Assembly: GCA_035560415.1 (NCBI GenBank)
Contig: DATMZG010000147.1
Coordinates: 1-14,163, forward strand
DNA: 14,163 nucleotides
From: DATMXT01 sp035560415
Lineage (GTDB): Bacteria > Bacillota > Clostridia > Oscillospirales > Feifaniaceae
Direction of reading: 5' to 3'
A model generated the notes under the pieces. That model was not told the DNA's origin and made no database searches. It was given only the letters and a program-made list of their open reading frames with translations. Made by a program: the position numbers and the translations under genes. Below are positions 7,399 to 13,385 of the stretch, piece by piece (the stretch's first letter is position 1; the number at the start of each line of letters is the position of its first letter).

Positions 7399-7417
7399 CA
7401 AAGCGTGAAAGCGCTGC

Positions 7418-7453
7418 AAAAAGGGCTCCCGACCATGTCGGGAGCCCTTTTTT
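7418..7453. terminator. Bidirectional intrinsic terminator between glpX and the AraC gene
   Basis: A perfect 16-bp stem: 7418-7433 (AAAAAGGGCTCCCGAC) pairs with 7437-7452 around CAT, with a T-run on the plus strand and the mirror T-run on the minus strand. It serves both convergent genes. Confidence 0.93.
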
Positions 7454-7454
7454 G

Positions 7455-8717
7455 TCACTTTGCCCCTTTTCTGAAGGCCTGGGGGCTTTGCCCCGTATGC
7501 CGCCTGAAAAGCCGGCCGAAATATTTCGCGTTCTCAATGCCCACGGCCCCCGCGACCTGATAGGTGCGCATTCCGGTCGTGCGCAGCAGGGTTTTGGCCG
7601 CCTCCATGCGCACCCGGGTCACATAGTCCCGCAGCGGAATGCCGGCCTCTTTCCCGAAAATGCCTGAGAGGTAGTTGGGGGAGACGCCGGCGTTTTCGGC
7701 GATCAGGGGAAGCGTGATGGGCTGCGCGTAGTGGTGTCTGATGTAGTACATCGCGTGCTGCACGACGCTCTGACAGCACCCGCGGGCCTTCACCTGCCGG
7801 CAAAGTGCAAGGACCGGCGCGAGCAGGGCGTCCCGGCACTCTTCAATGGTGATGTAGCTGTCTATATTGCAAAGGGGCTCGAGCGCATAGTCCTCAGCCA
7901 TGTCGTAGACCGTCAGGTGCAGGTCGAGCTTGTGATAGAGGAAAGAGAGGGCGTCCCGGCAGAGCGGAAAGGAGAAGGCGTATTTGAGCCGGTCCAAAAA
8001 GAGCGCGTCAAGGCATTTTGCGGCGGCCGCCTCGTCGCCCGCGACCATGGCGAGGTCGAGTATCCGGCACAGCTCCATGATTTTGCGGTAGTCCTCGCCG
8101 TTTTTCATTTCGGCGATTTGCCGCCCGGTGACGGTGCGGGGCTCCATGATGAAAAAGTCCAGGTCGCAAAATGCCCTGGCTGCGTGAAACCCCCGGCGGA
8201 TGCCGGAGAGCCCCGTCTGCGGCTCCGACAGCGCCGCAAAGTTGCAGTAGCGCCTGTCCCCTTTAAACAGGTGCGTCTCGTAATACCGCTGGACATAGCC
8301 GCAGACCTGCCCGGCCAGGGTCTGCGGGTCGCACTGCCCGGAAGGGCTGAAAATGAGCGCAATCTGCTTGCAGTCCCCCTCGTAGACCATGAAAAAGTCG
8401 CCTGCGCAGCCGCACTTCTCCAAAATGCGCTTCAGTTCGCCCTCAATTTCGAAGTACATGTCCATATAACTGCCGGCGTCGACCTGATAGACCGAGTGGT
8501 ACACCCGCTTTTTCAGGCCGGTCAGCAGAAAATAGAAGTTGTTCGGGTCGGCGTTCAGGGCCGTGCCGAAGCTGTGCAAAATGGCGCCCATAATCTCGGG
8601 CGGATGGTTGTGCAGGCAGTCGTTTAGAATCAGGTTTCTCGCGTACCACGACCACCCCTCGACCGGCCGCGCGTCGGCCGGGTTGTAAAAGGTCGCCCCC
8701 GCGCCGTTTTCCTCCAT
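7455..8717 (-). CDS. AraC-family transcriptional regulator with YesN-like middle region
   Basis: A 420-residue regulator. The C-terminal domain (about 319-420) is a full AraC/XylS DNA-binding unit: first helix-turn-helix 335-359 (TLPLIAENAGVSPNYLSGIFG), second 385-409 (TYQVAGAVGIENAKYFGRLFRRHTG), then the conserved GQSPQAFRK tail. The N-terminal 300 residues match no sensor I can name. A stretch near 180-230 (ALSEPQTGLSGIRRGFHAA) resembles the degenerate GGDEF-like segment of YesN-type regulators, but I see no receiver domain. The ATG at 8717 follows GGAGG (8725-8729) by 7 nt. It is divergent from the secreted flavoenzyme gene with close promoters, so control of that gene is the natural hypothesis. 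Ligand unknown. The region has several Cys residues (for example CGCAG and CC). Confidence 0.9.
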   Translation of the reverse strand: MEENGAGATFYNPADARPVEGWSWYARNLILNDCLHNHPPEIMGAILHSFGTALNADPNNFYFLLTGLKKRVYHSVYQVDAGSYMDMYFEIEGELKRILEKCGCAGDFFMVYEGDCKQIALIFSPSGQCDPQTLAGQVCGYVQRYYETHLFKGDRRYCNFAALSEPQTGLSGIRRGFHAARAFCDLDFFIMEPRTVTGRQIAEMKNGEDYRKIMELCRILDLAMVAGDEAAAAKCLDALFLDRLKYAFSFPLCRDALSFLYHKLDLHLTVYDMAEDYALEPLCNIDSYITIEECRDALLAPVLALCRQVKARGCCQSVVQHAMYYIRHHYAQPITLPLIAENAGVSPNYLSGIFGKEAGIPLRDYVTRVRMEAAKTLLRTTGMRTYQVAGAVGIENAKYFGRLFRRHTGQSPQAFRKGAK

Positions 8718-8756
8718 GGGTACCCCTCCCTTTGCAAGTGGCCAATCTTTGACCAT

Positions 8757-8785
8757 AGTATACAGGGTTTGGGCCGGCGCATCAA
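8757..8785 (-). promoter_or_regulatory. Sigma-A promoter of the AraC-family gene
   Basis: On the minus strand TTGATG (8780-8785), 17 nt and TATACT (8757-8762). Initiation near 8750 gives a leader of about 33 nt with the GGGAGGGG ribosome site. Confidence 0.75.
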
Positions 8786-8836
8786 GCGGCGCGGGGGAGA
8801 AAGACCGCCTGAACCGCGCATTTATATGGTTAAATT

Positions 8837-8853
8837 CTTACGCCGGCAGTAAG
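8837..8853. repeat. Inverted repeat upstream of the flavoenzyme promoter, possible operator
   Basis: CTTAC (8837-8841) and GTAAG (8849-8853) flank the GCCGGC-like centre. It lies 11 nt upstream of the -35 at 8864, a position typical for an activator site, and between the two divergent promoters. AraC proteins usually bind direct rather than inverted repeats, so the link to the neighbouring regulator is tentative. Confidence 0.35.
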
Positions 8854-8863
8854 TATTGGCCCC

Positions 8864-8892
8864 TTGCTGGAAGAAACAGGGATTGGTATGAT
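8864..8892 (+). promoter_or_regulatory. Sigma-A promoter of the secreted flavoenzyme gene
   Basis: TTGCTG (8864-8869), a 17-nt spacer and TATGAT (8887-8892). Initiation near 8899 leaves a leader of about 69 nt before the ATG at 8968. Confidence 0.7.
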
Positions 8893-8907
8893 AAATATAA
8901 GACAAAA

Positions 8908-8925
8908 GCGTGAGAAGATTCACGC
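8908..8925. repeat. Inverted repeat in the 5' leader of the flavoenzyme gene
   Basis: GCGTGA (8908-8913) and TCACGC (8920-8925) are perfect reverse complements around GAAGAT. It lies about 10-25 nt after the predicted transcription start, so it could be a roadblock operator or an RNA stem-loop protecting or regulating the leader. Confidence 0.4.
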
Positions 8926-8967
8926 GGGCATTTTGTGACCAAATATTTTGAAAACGGAGGAGAGATT

Positions 8968-10890
8968 ATGAAACGAGCAGCAGCTCTGGCACTCAGTTTT
9001 CTGATGGCAGTCAGCCTGTTTGGCTGCGCGTCCCAGAACGCGGCCGCACCCGAGTCCGGCACTTATACATACGCCGACACGGTCGCCTGGGACGGCGAGT
9101 ACGACGTCGTTGTCGTCGGATTTGGCGGCGCGGGGGCGGTGGCCGCCAAGACCGCGGCCGAGACGGGCGTCGGCGTCCTCATCGTCGAAAAAGCGCCCGA
9201 GGGCGAAGAGGGCGGGAACACCCGTTTTTGCGGGCAGCTTTTCGCCTACGGCAACAACGATTACGAGGCCACTTTGGCCTATTACAAGGAGCTGGCGGCG
9301 GGCCGCGACGTGCCCGAGGCCATGCTTGAGGTCTATGCCGACTCGATTTCCCGCATGGCGGACATCCTGGCCGAAAAGTTTGGCGCAAACAGGGAAGAGT
9401 TTGTCGACTGGACGGGCCTTCCGATGATCGGGAGCATGTCCCCCGAGTTCCCCGAGTTTGAGGGCCAGGAAAAAATCGGCCTGTGGACGCTGCACCAGGG
9501 CATTTCCGACGCCTATCTGTGGGGGCTCCTGCGCAAGAACGTCACCGACCGGGCGGCCAACATCGACGTGTGGTTCGAGTCCCCCGGCACCGCACTGATT
9601 CAGGACCCCGAGAGCAAGACCATCCTCGGCGTCGAGGTGCAGCGCGGCGGCAAAACCCTGAACATCCGGGCCAAAAACGGCGTCGTGCTGGCCACCGGTG
9701 GCTTTGAAAACAACCCGGACATGGTGGAGAACTACCTCGGCCTCGCGGAGTACGCGCCTATCGGCGGCCTCTACAACACCGGCGACGGCATCCGCATGGC
9801 GCTCGACGCGGGCGCCGACCTCTGGCACATGGAGGTCTACGAGGGGCTCGGGGACCTCGGCGCCAACTTCTTTGAAGTGGAGCCCGGCACCCGCGGAAAG
9901 CCCATGTTCTTCTCGAAATTCACGAGCGGCGCCTCCATTCTGGTCGCGGCCGACGGCACCCGGTATCTGCGGGAGGACGAGGTGACCCGCCACGGGCACA
10001 TCTCCAACGGCGGCGTCTGGGTCAACCCCCGCTACCCGGAGAGCTCCTATGTCATCTTTGACAAGGCGGTCTTCGACGCGGCGGTCGCGGCCGGCACCGT
10101 CACGGCGGACGACGCGCGCATCCGCTCGGCCGCCACGGTCGAAGAGCTCGCGGGGCTTCTCGGCGTCGACGCCGCGAACCTCTCCGCGACCGTCCGGAAG
10201 TTCAACGGCTACGCAGCGGCCGGCCTTGACCCCGAGTTTGGCCGCGGCGCCGCGAACATGGCCGCCTTTGATGGCAGCATGTATTACGGCGCAAAGCTGA
10301 TTCCGAACATTCTCAACACGCAGGGCGGCCCGCGCCGCAACGAGAAGGCCGAAATCCTCGACCGGGACGGCAATCCCATTCCGCACCTCTACTCCGCCGG
10401 AGAGCTGGGCGGCATCACCGCCTTCCAGTATCAGGGCGGCGGCAACATCGCCGAGTGCATCACCTTCGGCCAGATTGCGGGCGCAAACGCGGCCGCGGCC
10501 AAGACCGACACGCTGCCCGCCTACACGGCGCGCACGGCGGTCACCTCCACCCCGGCCTACACCTTGGGCGTAGAGACCGACGTCAAGGCCGAAGAGGCCG
10601 GCGCGCCGCCCGAGACCGCCGAAAACGAGTATCTCGGCGAGGGCGCGGGCATGGGCGGCCCCCTCACCGTCAAAGTCACGGTGGACGCCGGCAAAATCGC
10701 CAAGGTCGAGGTCATCAGCCACAAGGAGACCGACGGCATCGGCACCGGGCCCATCGACTCGATGCCCGCGGCCTTTGTCGGGTGCGAGACCGCCGACGAC
10801 GTGGCGGCGGTGGACGGCGTCTCCGGCGCCACCATCACCTCAAACGCCATGAAAGAGGCGGTCACTGACGCCCTGTCGAAAGTCGAATAG
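8968..10890 (+). CDS. Secreted flavinylated FAD-dependent reductase (lipoprotein, FMN-binding domain at C-terminus)
   Basis: A 640-residue extracytoplasmic flavoenzyme. Residues 1-20 are a lipoprotein signal ending in the lipobox LFGC, with Cys20 to be lipidated. An FAD-binding reductase module of the fumarate reductase/FAD_binding_2 type follows: VVVVGFGGAGA (47-57), EGGNTRFCGQ (81-90), ATGGFEN (242-248), TGDGIRMA (271-278), EVTR ending at Arg341, and HLYSAGELGG (473-482). The C-terminal FMN_bind domain (about 556-640) has DGVSGAT (616-622), where ApbE would attach FMN to Thr622. Such enzymes use electrons delivered outside the membrane to reduce an external acceptor in anaerobic respiration. 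The substrate is unknown; fumarate-binding residues seem substituted. ATG 8968 has GGAGG (8956-8960) 7 nt upstream. It is divergent from an AraC regulator; no ApbE or electron-transfer genes are in the window. Confidence 0.9.
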   Translation: MKRAAALALSFLMAVSLFGCASQNAAAPESGTYTYADTVAWDGEYDVVVVGFGGAGAVAAKTAAETGVGVLIVEKAPEGEEGGNTRFCGQLFAYGNNDYEATLAYYKELAAGRDVPEAMLEVYADSISRMADILAEKFGANREEFVDWTGLPMIGSMSPEFPEFEGQEKIGLWTLHQGISDAYLWGLLRKNVTDRAANIDVWFESPGTALIQDPESKTILGVEVQRGGKTLNIRAKNGVVLATGGFENNPDMVENYLGLAEYAPIGGLYNTGDGIRMALDAGADLWHMEVYEGLGDLGANFFEVEPGTRGKPMFFSKFTSGASILVAADGTRYLREDEVTRHGHISNGGVWVNPRYPESSYVIFDKAVFDAAVAAGTVTADDARIRSAATVEELAGLLGVDAANLSATVRKFNGYAAAGLDPEFGRGAANMAAFDGSMYYGAKLIPNILNTQGGPRRNEKAEILDRDGNPIPHLYSAGELGGITAFQYQGGGNIAECITFGQIAGANAAAAKTDTLPAYTARTAVTSTPAYTLGVETDVKAEEAGAPPETAENEYLGEGAGMGGPLTVKVTVDAGKIAKVEVISHKETDGIGTGPIDSMPAAFVGCETADDVAAVDGVSGATITSNAMKEAVTDALSKVE

Positions 10891-10906
10891 CCCCAAAAAC
10901 CGCGCT

Positions 10907-10940
10907 GAAAGGCCGCCCGGAGACGGGCGGCCTTTCCTTG
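10907..10940 (+). terminator. Terminator of the flavoenzyme gene
   Basis: A 13-bp perfect stem, 10907-10919 with 10924-10936, and loop GAGA, followed by an interrupted pyrimidine tail (TTTCCTTG). The stem is strong; the U-run is poor. It is the first part of the repeated module at 10911-10990. Confidence 0.75.
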
Positions 10941-10990
10941 CGCAGGGATTGAAAAAAGCCCCCCTGCAGAATATACTGTGGATATCCTGA
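10911..10990 (+). repeat. 80-bp terminator-promoter module, copy 1
   Basis: Ungapped alignment with 11778-11857 gives 65 of 80 identical positions by hand count. It contains the hairpin GGCCGCCCG/CGGGCGGCC, a sigma-A promoter and the shared block ATATACTGTG followed by ATATCCTGA. Differences cluster in the hairpin loop (GAGA here, TCTC in copy 2) and in the promoter spacer. Confidence 0.85.
10949..10977 (+). promoter_or_regulatory. Sigma-A promoter of the methyltransferase gene
   Basis: TTGAAA (10949-10954), 17 nt and TATACT (10972-10977). Initiation near 10984, within GGATATCC, gives a leader of about 31 nt. Confidence 0.8.
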
Positions 10991-11014
10991 CTGCATTCGA
11001 AAAGGAGCAAAAAA

Positions 11015-11719
11015 GTGTATCAGACCTATGACTTCGCTGAAATCAAAGACGTCATCATGGGGCCAAACCCCGTCAAGCTGCTAAAAGAGCTGCTGGCCGC
11101 CCACCCGGTGCAGCCGGGCGTCACCCTGCTCGACCTCGGGTGCGGCATGGGCGTCACTTCGGTCTATCTCGCAAAGGAGTGCGGCGCGCGGGTCGTCGCC
11201 GCCGACCTCTGGATTTCGCCGACCGACAACTTGCGCCGCTTTGAGGCCGAGAGCCTGACAAGCGCCCAAATCATTCCAATTCATGCCGAGGCCCACGCCC
11301 TGCCCTTTGCTCAAGGCTTTTTTGACGGCGTCGTCTGCATTGACGCCTATCACTACTTCGGGCTCGACGAGGCGTATCTTGCCGCACATCTGCTGCCCCA
11401 TGTCAAGCGGGGCGGATATCTGCTGATTGCGGTGCCGGGCACAAGGACGGACATCTCAAAGGATATTCCGCCCGAAATGCTGCTGTCCTGGACTGCGAAA
11501 GACCTTGAGACCATCCGGGACATGGCGCACTGGCGGCGCATCCTCGGGGCCTGCCCCGCCGCCGAAATCCGCTCAATGTTCGAGATGACATGCTCAAACG
11601 AGGCCTGGAGCGACTGGCTGGCGACCGACAACCCCCACGCGGTGGGGGACCGCAAGGCATTTGAGGCCGGGGCAGGACGGCACATGAACTTCATCGGCAT
11701 GATTTTAAAGCGCAAATAG
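11015..11719 (+). CDS. Class I SAM-dependent methyltransferase
   Basis: A 234-residue soluble Rossmann-fold methyltransferase. Motif I is LLDLGCGMGVTSVYLA (38-53), the SAM-binding glycine loop. An acidic residue that would bind the ribose follows in VVAADLWIS (Asp64). A post-motif stretch FFDGVVCIDAYHYFG and the HVKRGGYLLIAVPG strand match the usual order of motifs. The substrate domain is not diagnostic; small-molecule or lipid methylation is as likely as anything else. GTG at 11015 follows AAAGGAG (11001-11007) by 7 nt, and a strong promoter lies just upstream. The gene sits between two copies of an 80-bp module and is followed by its own hairpin terminator at 11777, so it is a single-gene unit. 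Confidence 0.88.
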   Translation: MYQTYDFAEIKDVIMGPNPVKLLKELLAAHPVQPGVTLLDLGCGMGVTSVYLAKECGARVVAADLWISPTDNLRRFEAESLTSAQIIPIHAEAHALPFAQGFFDGVVCIDAYHYFGLDEAYLAAHLLPHVKRGGYLLIAVPGTRTDISKDIPPEMLLSWTAKDLETIRDMAHWRRILGACPAAEIRSMFEMTCSNEAWSDWLATDNPHAVGDRKAFEAGAGRHMNFIGMILKRK

Positions 11720-11776
11720 CGGGCGCAAACGCACAGCTGCGGGCAAAACCGACACATTCACAAAAATCAATTTATC

Positions 11777-11806
11777 AGGCCGCCCGTCTCCGGGCGGCCT
11801 TTCTTT
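11777..11806 (+). terminator. Terminator of the methyltransferase gene
   Basis: AGGCCGCCCG (11777-11786) pairs perfectly with CGGGCGGCCT (11791-11800), loop TCTC, followed by TTCTTT. Same stem as the one at 10907 but with the loop reverse-complemented. Confidence 0.8.
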
Positions 11807-11857
11807 GCGAGGGCCTTGAAAAAAGCCGGCCCGCGGCATATACTGTGAATATCCTGA
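11778..11857 (+). repeat. 80-bp terminator-promoter module, copy 2
   Basis: Direct repeat of 10911-10990, starting 867 bp downstream, with 15 mismatches and no gaps. It drives the RNHCP leader transcript as copy 1 drives the methyltransferase. Confidence 0.85.
11816..11844 (+). promoter_or_regulatory. Sigma-A promoter of the RNHCP gene leader
   Basis: TTGAAA (11816-11821), 17 nt and TATACT (11839-11844). Initiation near 11851 gives an unusually long leader of about 235 nt before the ATG at 12086. Confidence 0.78.
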
Positions 11858-11979
11858 ACATGGAGGGTGCTGTTTGGAGACTGTAAGATAACTGACCGCA
11901 AGTCAAAGCGGCAAAAAAGAGGCGGCGCATAGCCGTCCGGTTTGCATCCGAAAAACACACTTTATAAGGAGAATGCACT

Positions 11980-12015
11980 GTGAAAATGAACCCCGCAAAG
12001 GAGATTGTGCGCTGA
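11980..12015 (+). CDS. Candidate 11-codon leader peptide
   Basis: GTG at 11980 is preceded by AAGGAG (11966-11971) with 8-nt spacing and reads (M)KMNPAKEIVR before TGA at 12013. The following stem-loop begins one base after the stop, the arrangement expected if ribosome position affects folding. There is no run of one amino acid as in classical attenuators. The peptide is too short for homology, so this is only a candidate. Confidence 0.35.
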   Translation: MKMNPAKEIVR

Positions 12016-12016
12016 C

Positions 12017-12051
12017 CGGGAGGTCGCGTACAGTCGTTACAAGACCTCCCG
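12017..12051 (+). promoter_or_regulatory. Stem-loop in the RNHCP leader
   Basis: CGGGAGGTC (12017-12025) pairs perfectly with GACCTCCCG (12043-12051) around a 17-nt loop. No U-run follows, so it is not an intrinsic terminator. The 5' arm contains GGGAGG, a Shine-Dalgarno-like sequence, which the stem would hide. Role unknown; RNA regulation or an RNA-binding protein site are options. Confidence 0.5.
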
Positions 12052-12085
12052 ATAGGATTTCAACATTCTGTTAGGAGGAACCCCC

Positions 12086-12511
12086 ATGACACGGGAAAAC
12101 AAGAGAAAATCCTTTGAAAAAGGATATTATAAAACCCACGCATGCGACGACACATTCACCTGCAAGGTCTGCGGACGGCTTGTGACCCCGGGCGGCGCCG
12201 GAACGGACCATCGAAACCACTGCCCGAACTGTCTGTCAAGCAAGCACGTCGACGAAGAGCCGGGAGACCGCCTCTCCGAGTGCGGAGGGACGATGGAGCC
12301 CATCGCCGTATGGGTCCGGAAAAACGGGGAGTGGGCCATCATTCACCGCTGCACCCGGTGCGGGAAAATGAGCTCCAACCGCGTGGCCGCCGACGACAAC
12401 CCGTGTAAGCTCATGTCCATCGCAATGAGGCCGCTCACGGCCCCGCCCTTCCCGATTGAGCGCATTGTTGAGATGACACGGCTCATGGGCGGCGACGGCC
12501 AAATGGAATAA
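12086..12511 (+). CDS. RNHCP-domain zinc-ribbon protein
   Basis: A 141-residue cytosolic protein of the RNHCP family (Pfam RNHCP), named for the motif seen here at residues 43-47 within DHRNHCPNCLSSKHVD. Cysteine pairs suggest zinc ribbons: C26/C29 (CKVC), C46/C49 (CPNC), C66, C89/C92 (CTRC) and C107. PGDR plus C-GGTMEPI (59-73) is also family-typical. The biochemical role of the family is, as far as I know, not established; binding to nucleic acid or ribosome is a guess from the ribbon fold. ATG at 12086 follows AGGAGG (12073-12078) by 7 nt. The gene has a long structured leader and its own promoter, and converges on the superoxide dismutase gene. Confidence 0.88.
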   Translation: MTRENKRKSFEKGYYKTHACDDTFTCKVCGRLVTPGGAGTDHRNHCPNCLSSKHVDEEPGDRLSECGGTMEPIAVWVRKNGEWAIIHRCTRCGKMSSNRVAADDNPCKLMSIAMRPLTAPPFPIERIVEMTRLMGGDGQME

Positions 12512-12520
12512 GCACGGTAC

Positions 12521-12556
12521 AAAAAGAGACCGCGGGCAAATTGCCCGCGGCCTCTT
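12521..12556. terminator. Shared terminator between the RNHCP gene and the superoxide dismutase gene
   Basis: CCGCGGGCAA (12530-12539) and TTGCCCGCGG (12541-12550) form a near-continuous palindrome, extended past an A/C mismatch by AAGAG/CTCTT. On the minus strand the stem is followed by a T5 run (12521-12525), so it works best for the dismutase gene; on the plus strand the tail is T-poor. Confidence 0.8.
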
Positions 12557-12582
12557 CTCGTGTCTGCCGGACTTTACGTCTG

Positions 12583-13218
12583 TCAGCCGGACTGTCCGCC
12601 CATCCGGTCGGCGTACCGGGCGTTGGCAATGCCCCAGTTGACGACATTCCACCAGTCCTCAATATACTTTGCCCGCTCATTGAAGTGTTTGAGGTAGTAG
12701 GCGTGCTCCCACACGTCGAGGTTGAGAATGGGGGACAGCCGCAGCGGCAGCGGCGTGTCCTGATTGGCCGTCGTGATGATTTTCAGCCGCCCCGCGCCGT
12801 CGCTGACAAGCCAGGCGTACCCCGAGCCGAAGACCGACATCCCGGCGGCCGTAAACTTTTCCGCGAAGGCCTCAAAGCTCCCGAAGTTCTCGTCAATCGC
12901 CCCCGCCAGTTCGCCGATGGGGGCGCCGGTCGAGGAGGGGCTCATGCCGTTGAAATAAAACCGGTGGTTGTACACGCCGCCGGCGTTGCGCAAAATGGGC
13001 ACGCCGGTGTCGGGCGGCATGCGGTTTGCCGTCATGATGAGCTGTTCGAGCGTCAGCCCCTGAAGCACCGGCCGGTCGGTGAGGAGGTCGTTCAAATTGT
13101 CGGTGTAAGTCTGCAAATGCCGGTCGTGGTGGAGGTGCATGGTCTTGGTGTCAATAAAGGGCTCGAGCGCCGAGTAGGCGTAAGGCAGCGGCGGATTGAC
13201 AAACGGATAGTGTTCCAT
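12583..13218 (-). CDS. sodA: Superoxide dismutase, Mn-type signature
   Basis: Converts superoxide to oxygen and hydrogen peroxide in the cytosol; no signal peptide. The 211-residue product covers both Fe/Mn-SOD domains. By alignment to E. coli SodA the metal ligands are His30 (LHHDRH), His85 (NHRFYF), Asp168 and His172 (DVWEHAYYL). NAGG before the second ligand and Gln153 in NQDTPL are the Mn-type pattern, in contrast to Fe-type AAQ with the Gln on the other side. Cambialistic use cannot be excluded. ATG at 13218 follows GGAGG (13226-13230) by 7 nt; an in-frame upstream start at 13236 would precede that site. I found no convincing promoter in the 167 bp shared with sigG. For a presumed anaerobe it would protect against transient oxygen. 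Confidence 0.95.
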   Translation of the reverse strand: MEHYPFVNPPLPYAYSALEPFIDTKTMHLHHDRHLQTYTDNLNDLLTDRPVLQGLTLEQLIMTANRMPPDTGVPILRNAGGVYNHRFYFNGMSPSSTGAPIGELAGAIDENFGSFEAFAEKFTAAGMSVFGSGYAWLVSDGAGRLKIITTANQDTPLPLRLSPILNLDVWEHAYYLKHFNERAKYIEDWWNVVNWGIANARYADRMGGQSG

Positions 13219-13324
13219 ATTGGCCCCTCCTGTCAAAAATTTTATTCTCTACATGGATATGCGGTTTATGCAGATTTGTTGCGCCTGACATTTATTGACT
13301 CTTAACTGCGATGGCCTTCTAATG

Positions 13325-13354
13325 GAATATTCATGGTCGCCTGCGGAGATACTT
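13325..13354 (+). promoter_or_regulatory. SigF-type (forespore) promoter of sigG
   Basis: GAATA (13325-13329), a 15-nt spacer and GGAGATACTT (13345-13354). The -10 matches every fixed position of the Bacillus sigma-F consensus GGnrAnAnTw, and the -35 matches four of five of GywTA at the exact spacing. SigF-dependent transcription of sigG is the known wiring of forespore development. Initiation would be near 13361. Confidence 0.7.
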
Positions 13355-13385
13355 ACTTGCGAACAACTTGTTCGGAGGTTGCACC

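Larger units (their letters stand above)
11720..12085 (+). other. 366-bp intergenic leader region
   Basis: No full-size gene is visible. It holds, in order: a short spacer, the methyltransferase terminator and second module copy (11777-11857), a promoter, about 120 nt of leader without recognised features (11860-11965), an 11-codon ORF with a good ribosome site (11980-12015), and a 9-bp stem-loop (12017-12051) before the RNHCP gene's ribosome site at 12073. Confidence 0.7.

Noticed and set aside
8920..10722. 600-codon open frame antisense to the flavoenzyme gene
   Set aside because: It is a by-product of high G+C at third positions of the real gene; no ribosome site, no recognisable domain, composition rich in Gly/Arg/Val/Asp as expected for a shadow frame.
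10911..11857. Insertion sequence or transposon bounded by the two 80-bp repeats
   Set aside because: The enclosed gene is a methyltransferase, no transposase is present, the repeats are direct rather than inverted, and no target duplications were seen.
13219..13320. SigG- or SigF-type promoter for the superoxide dismutase gene (GCATA motifs on the minus strand)
   Set aside because: No matching -10 at the required distance; GCATA alone is too common.
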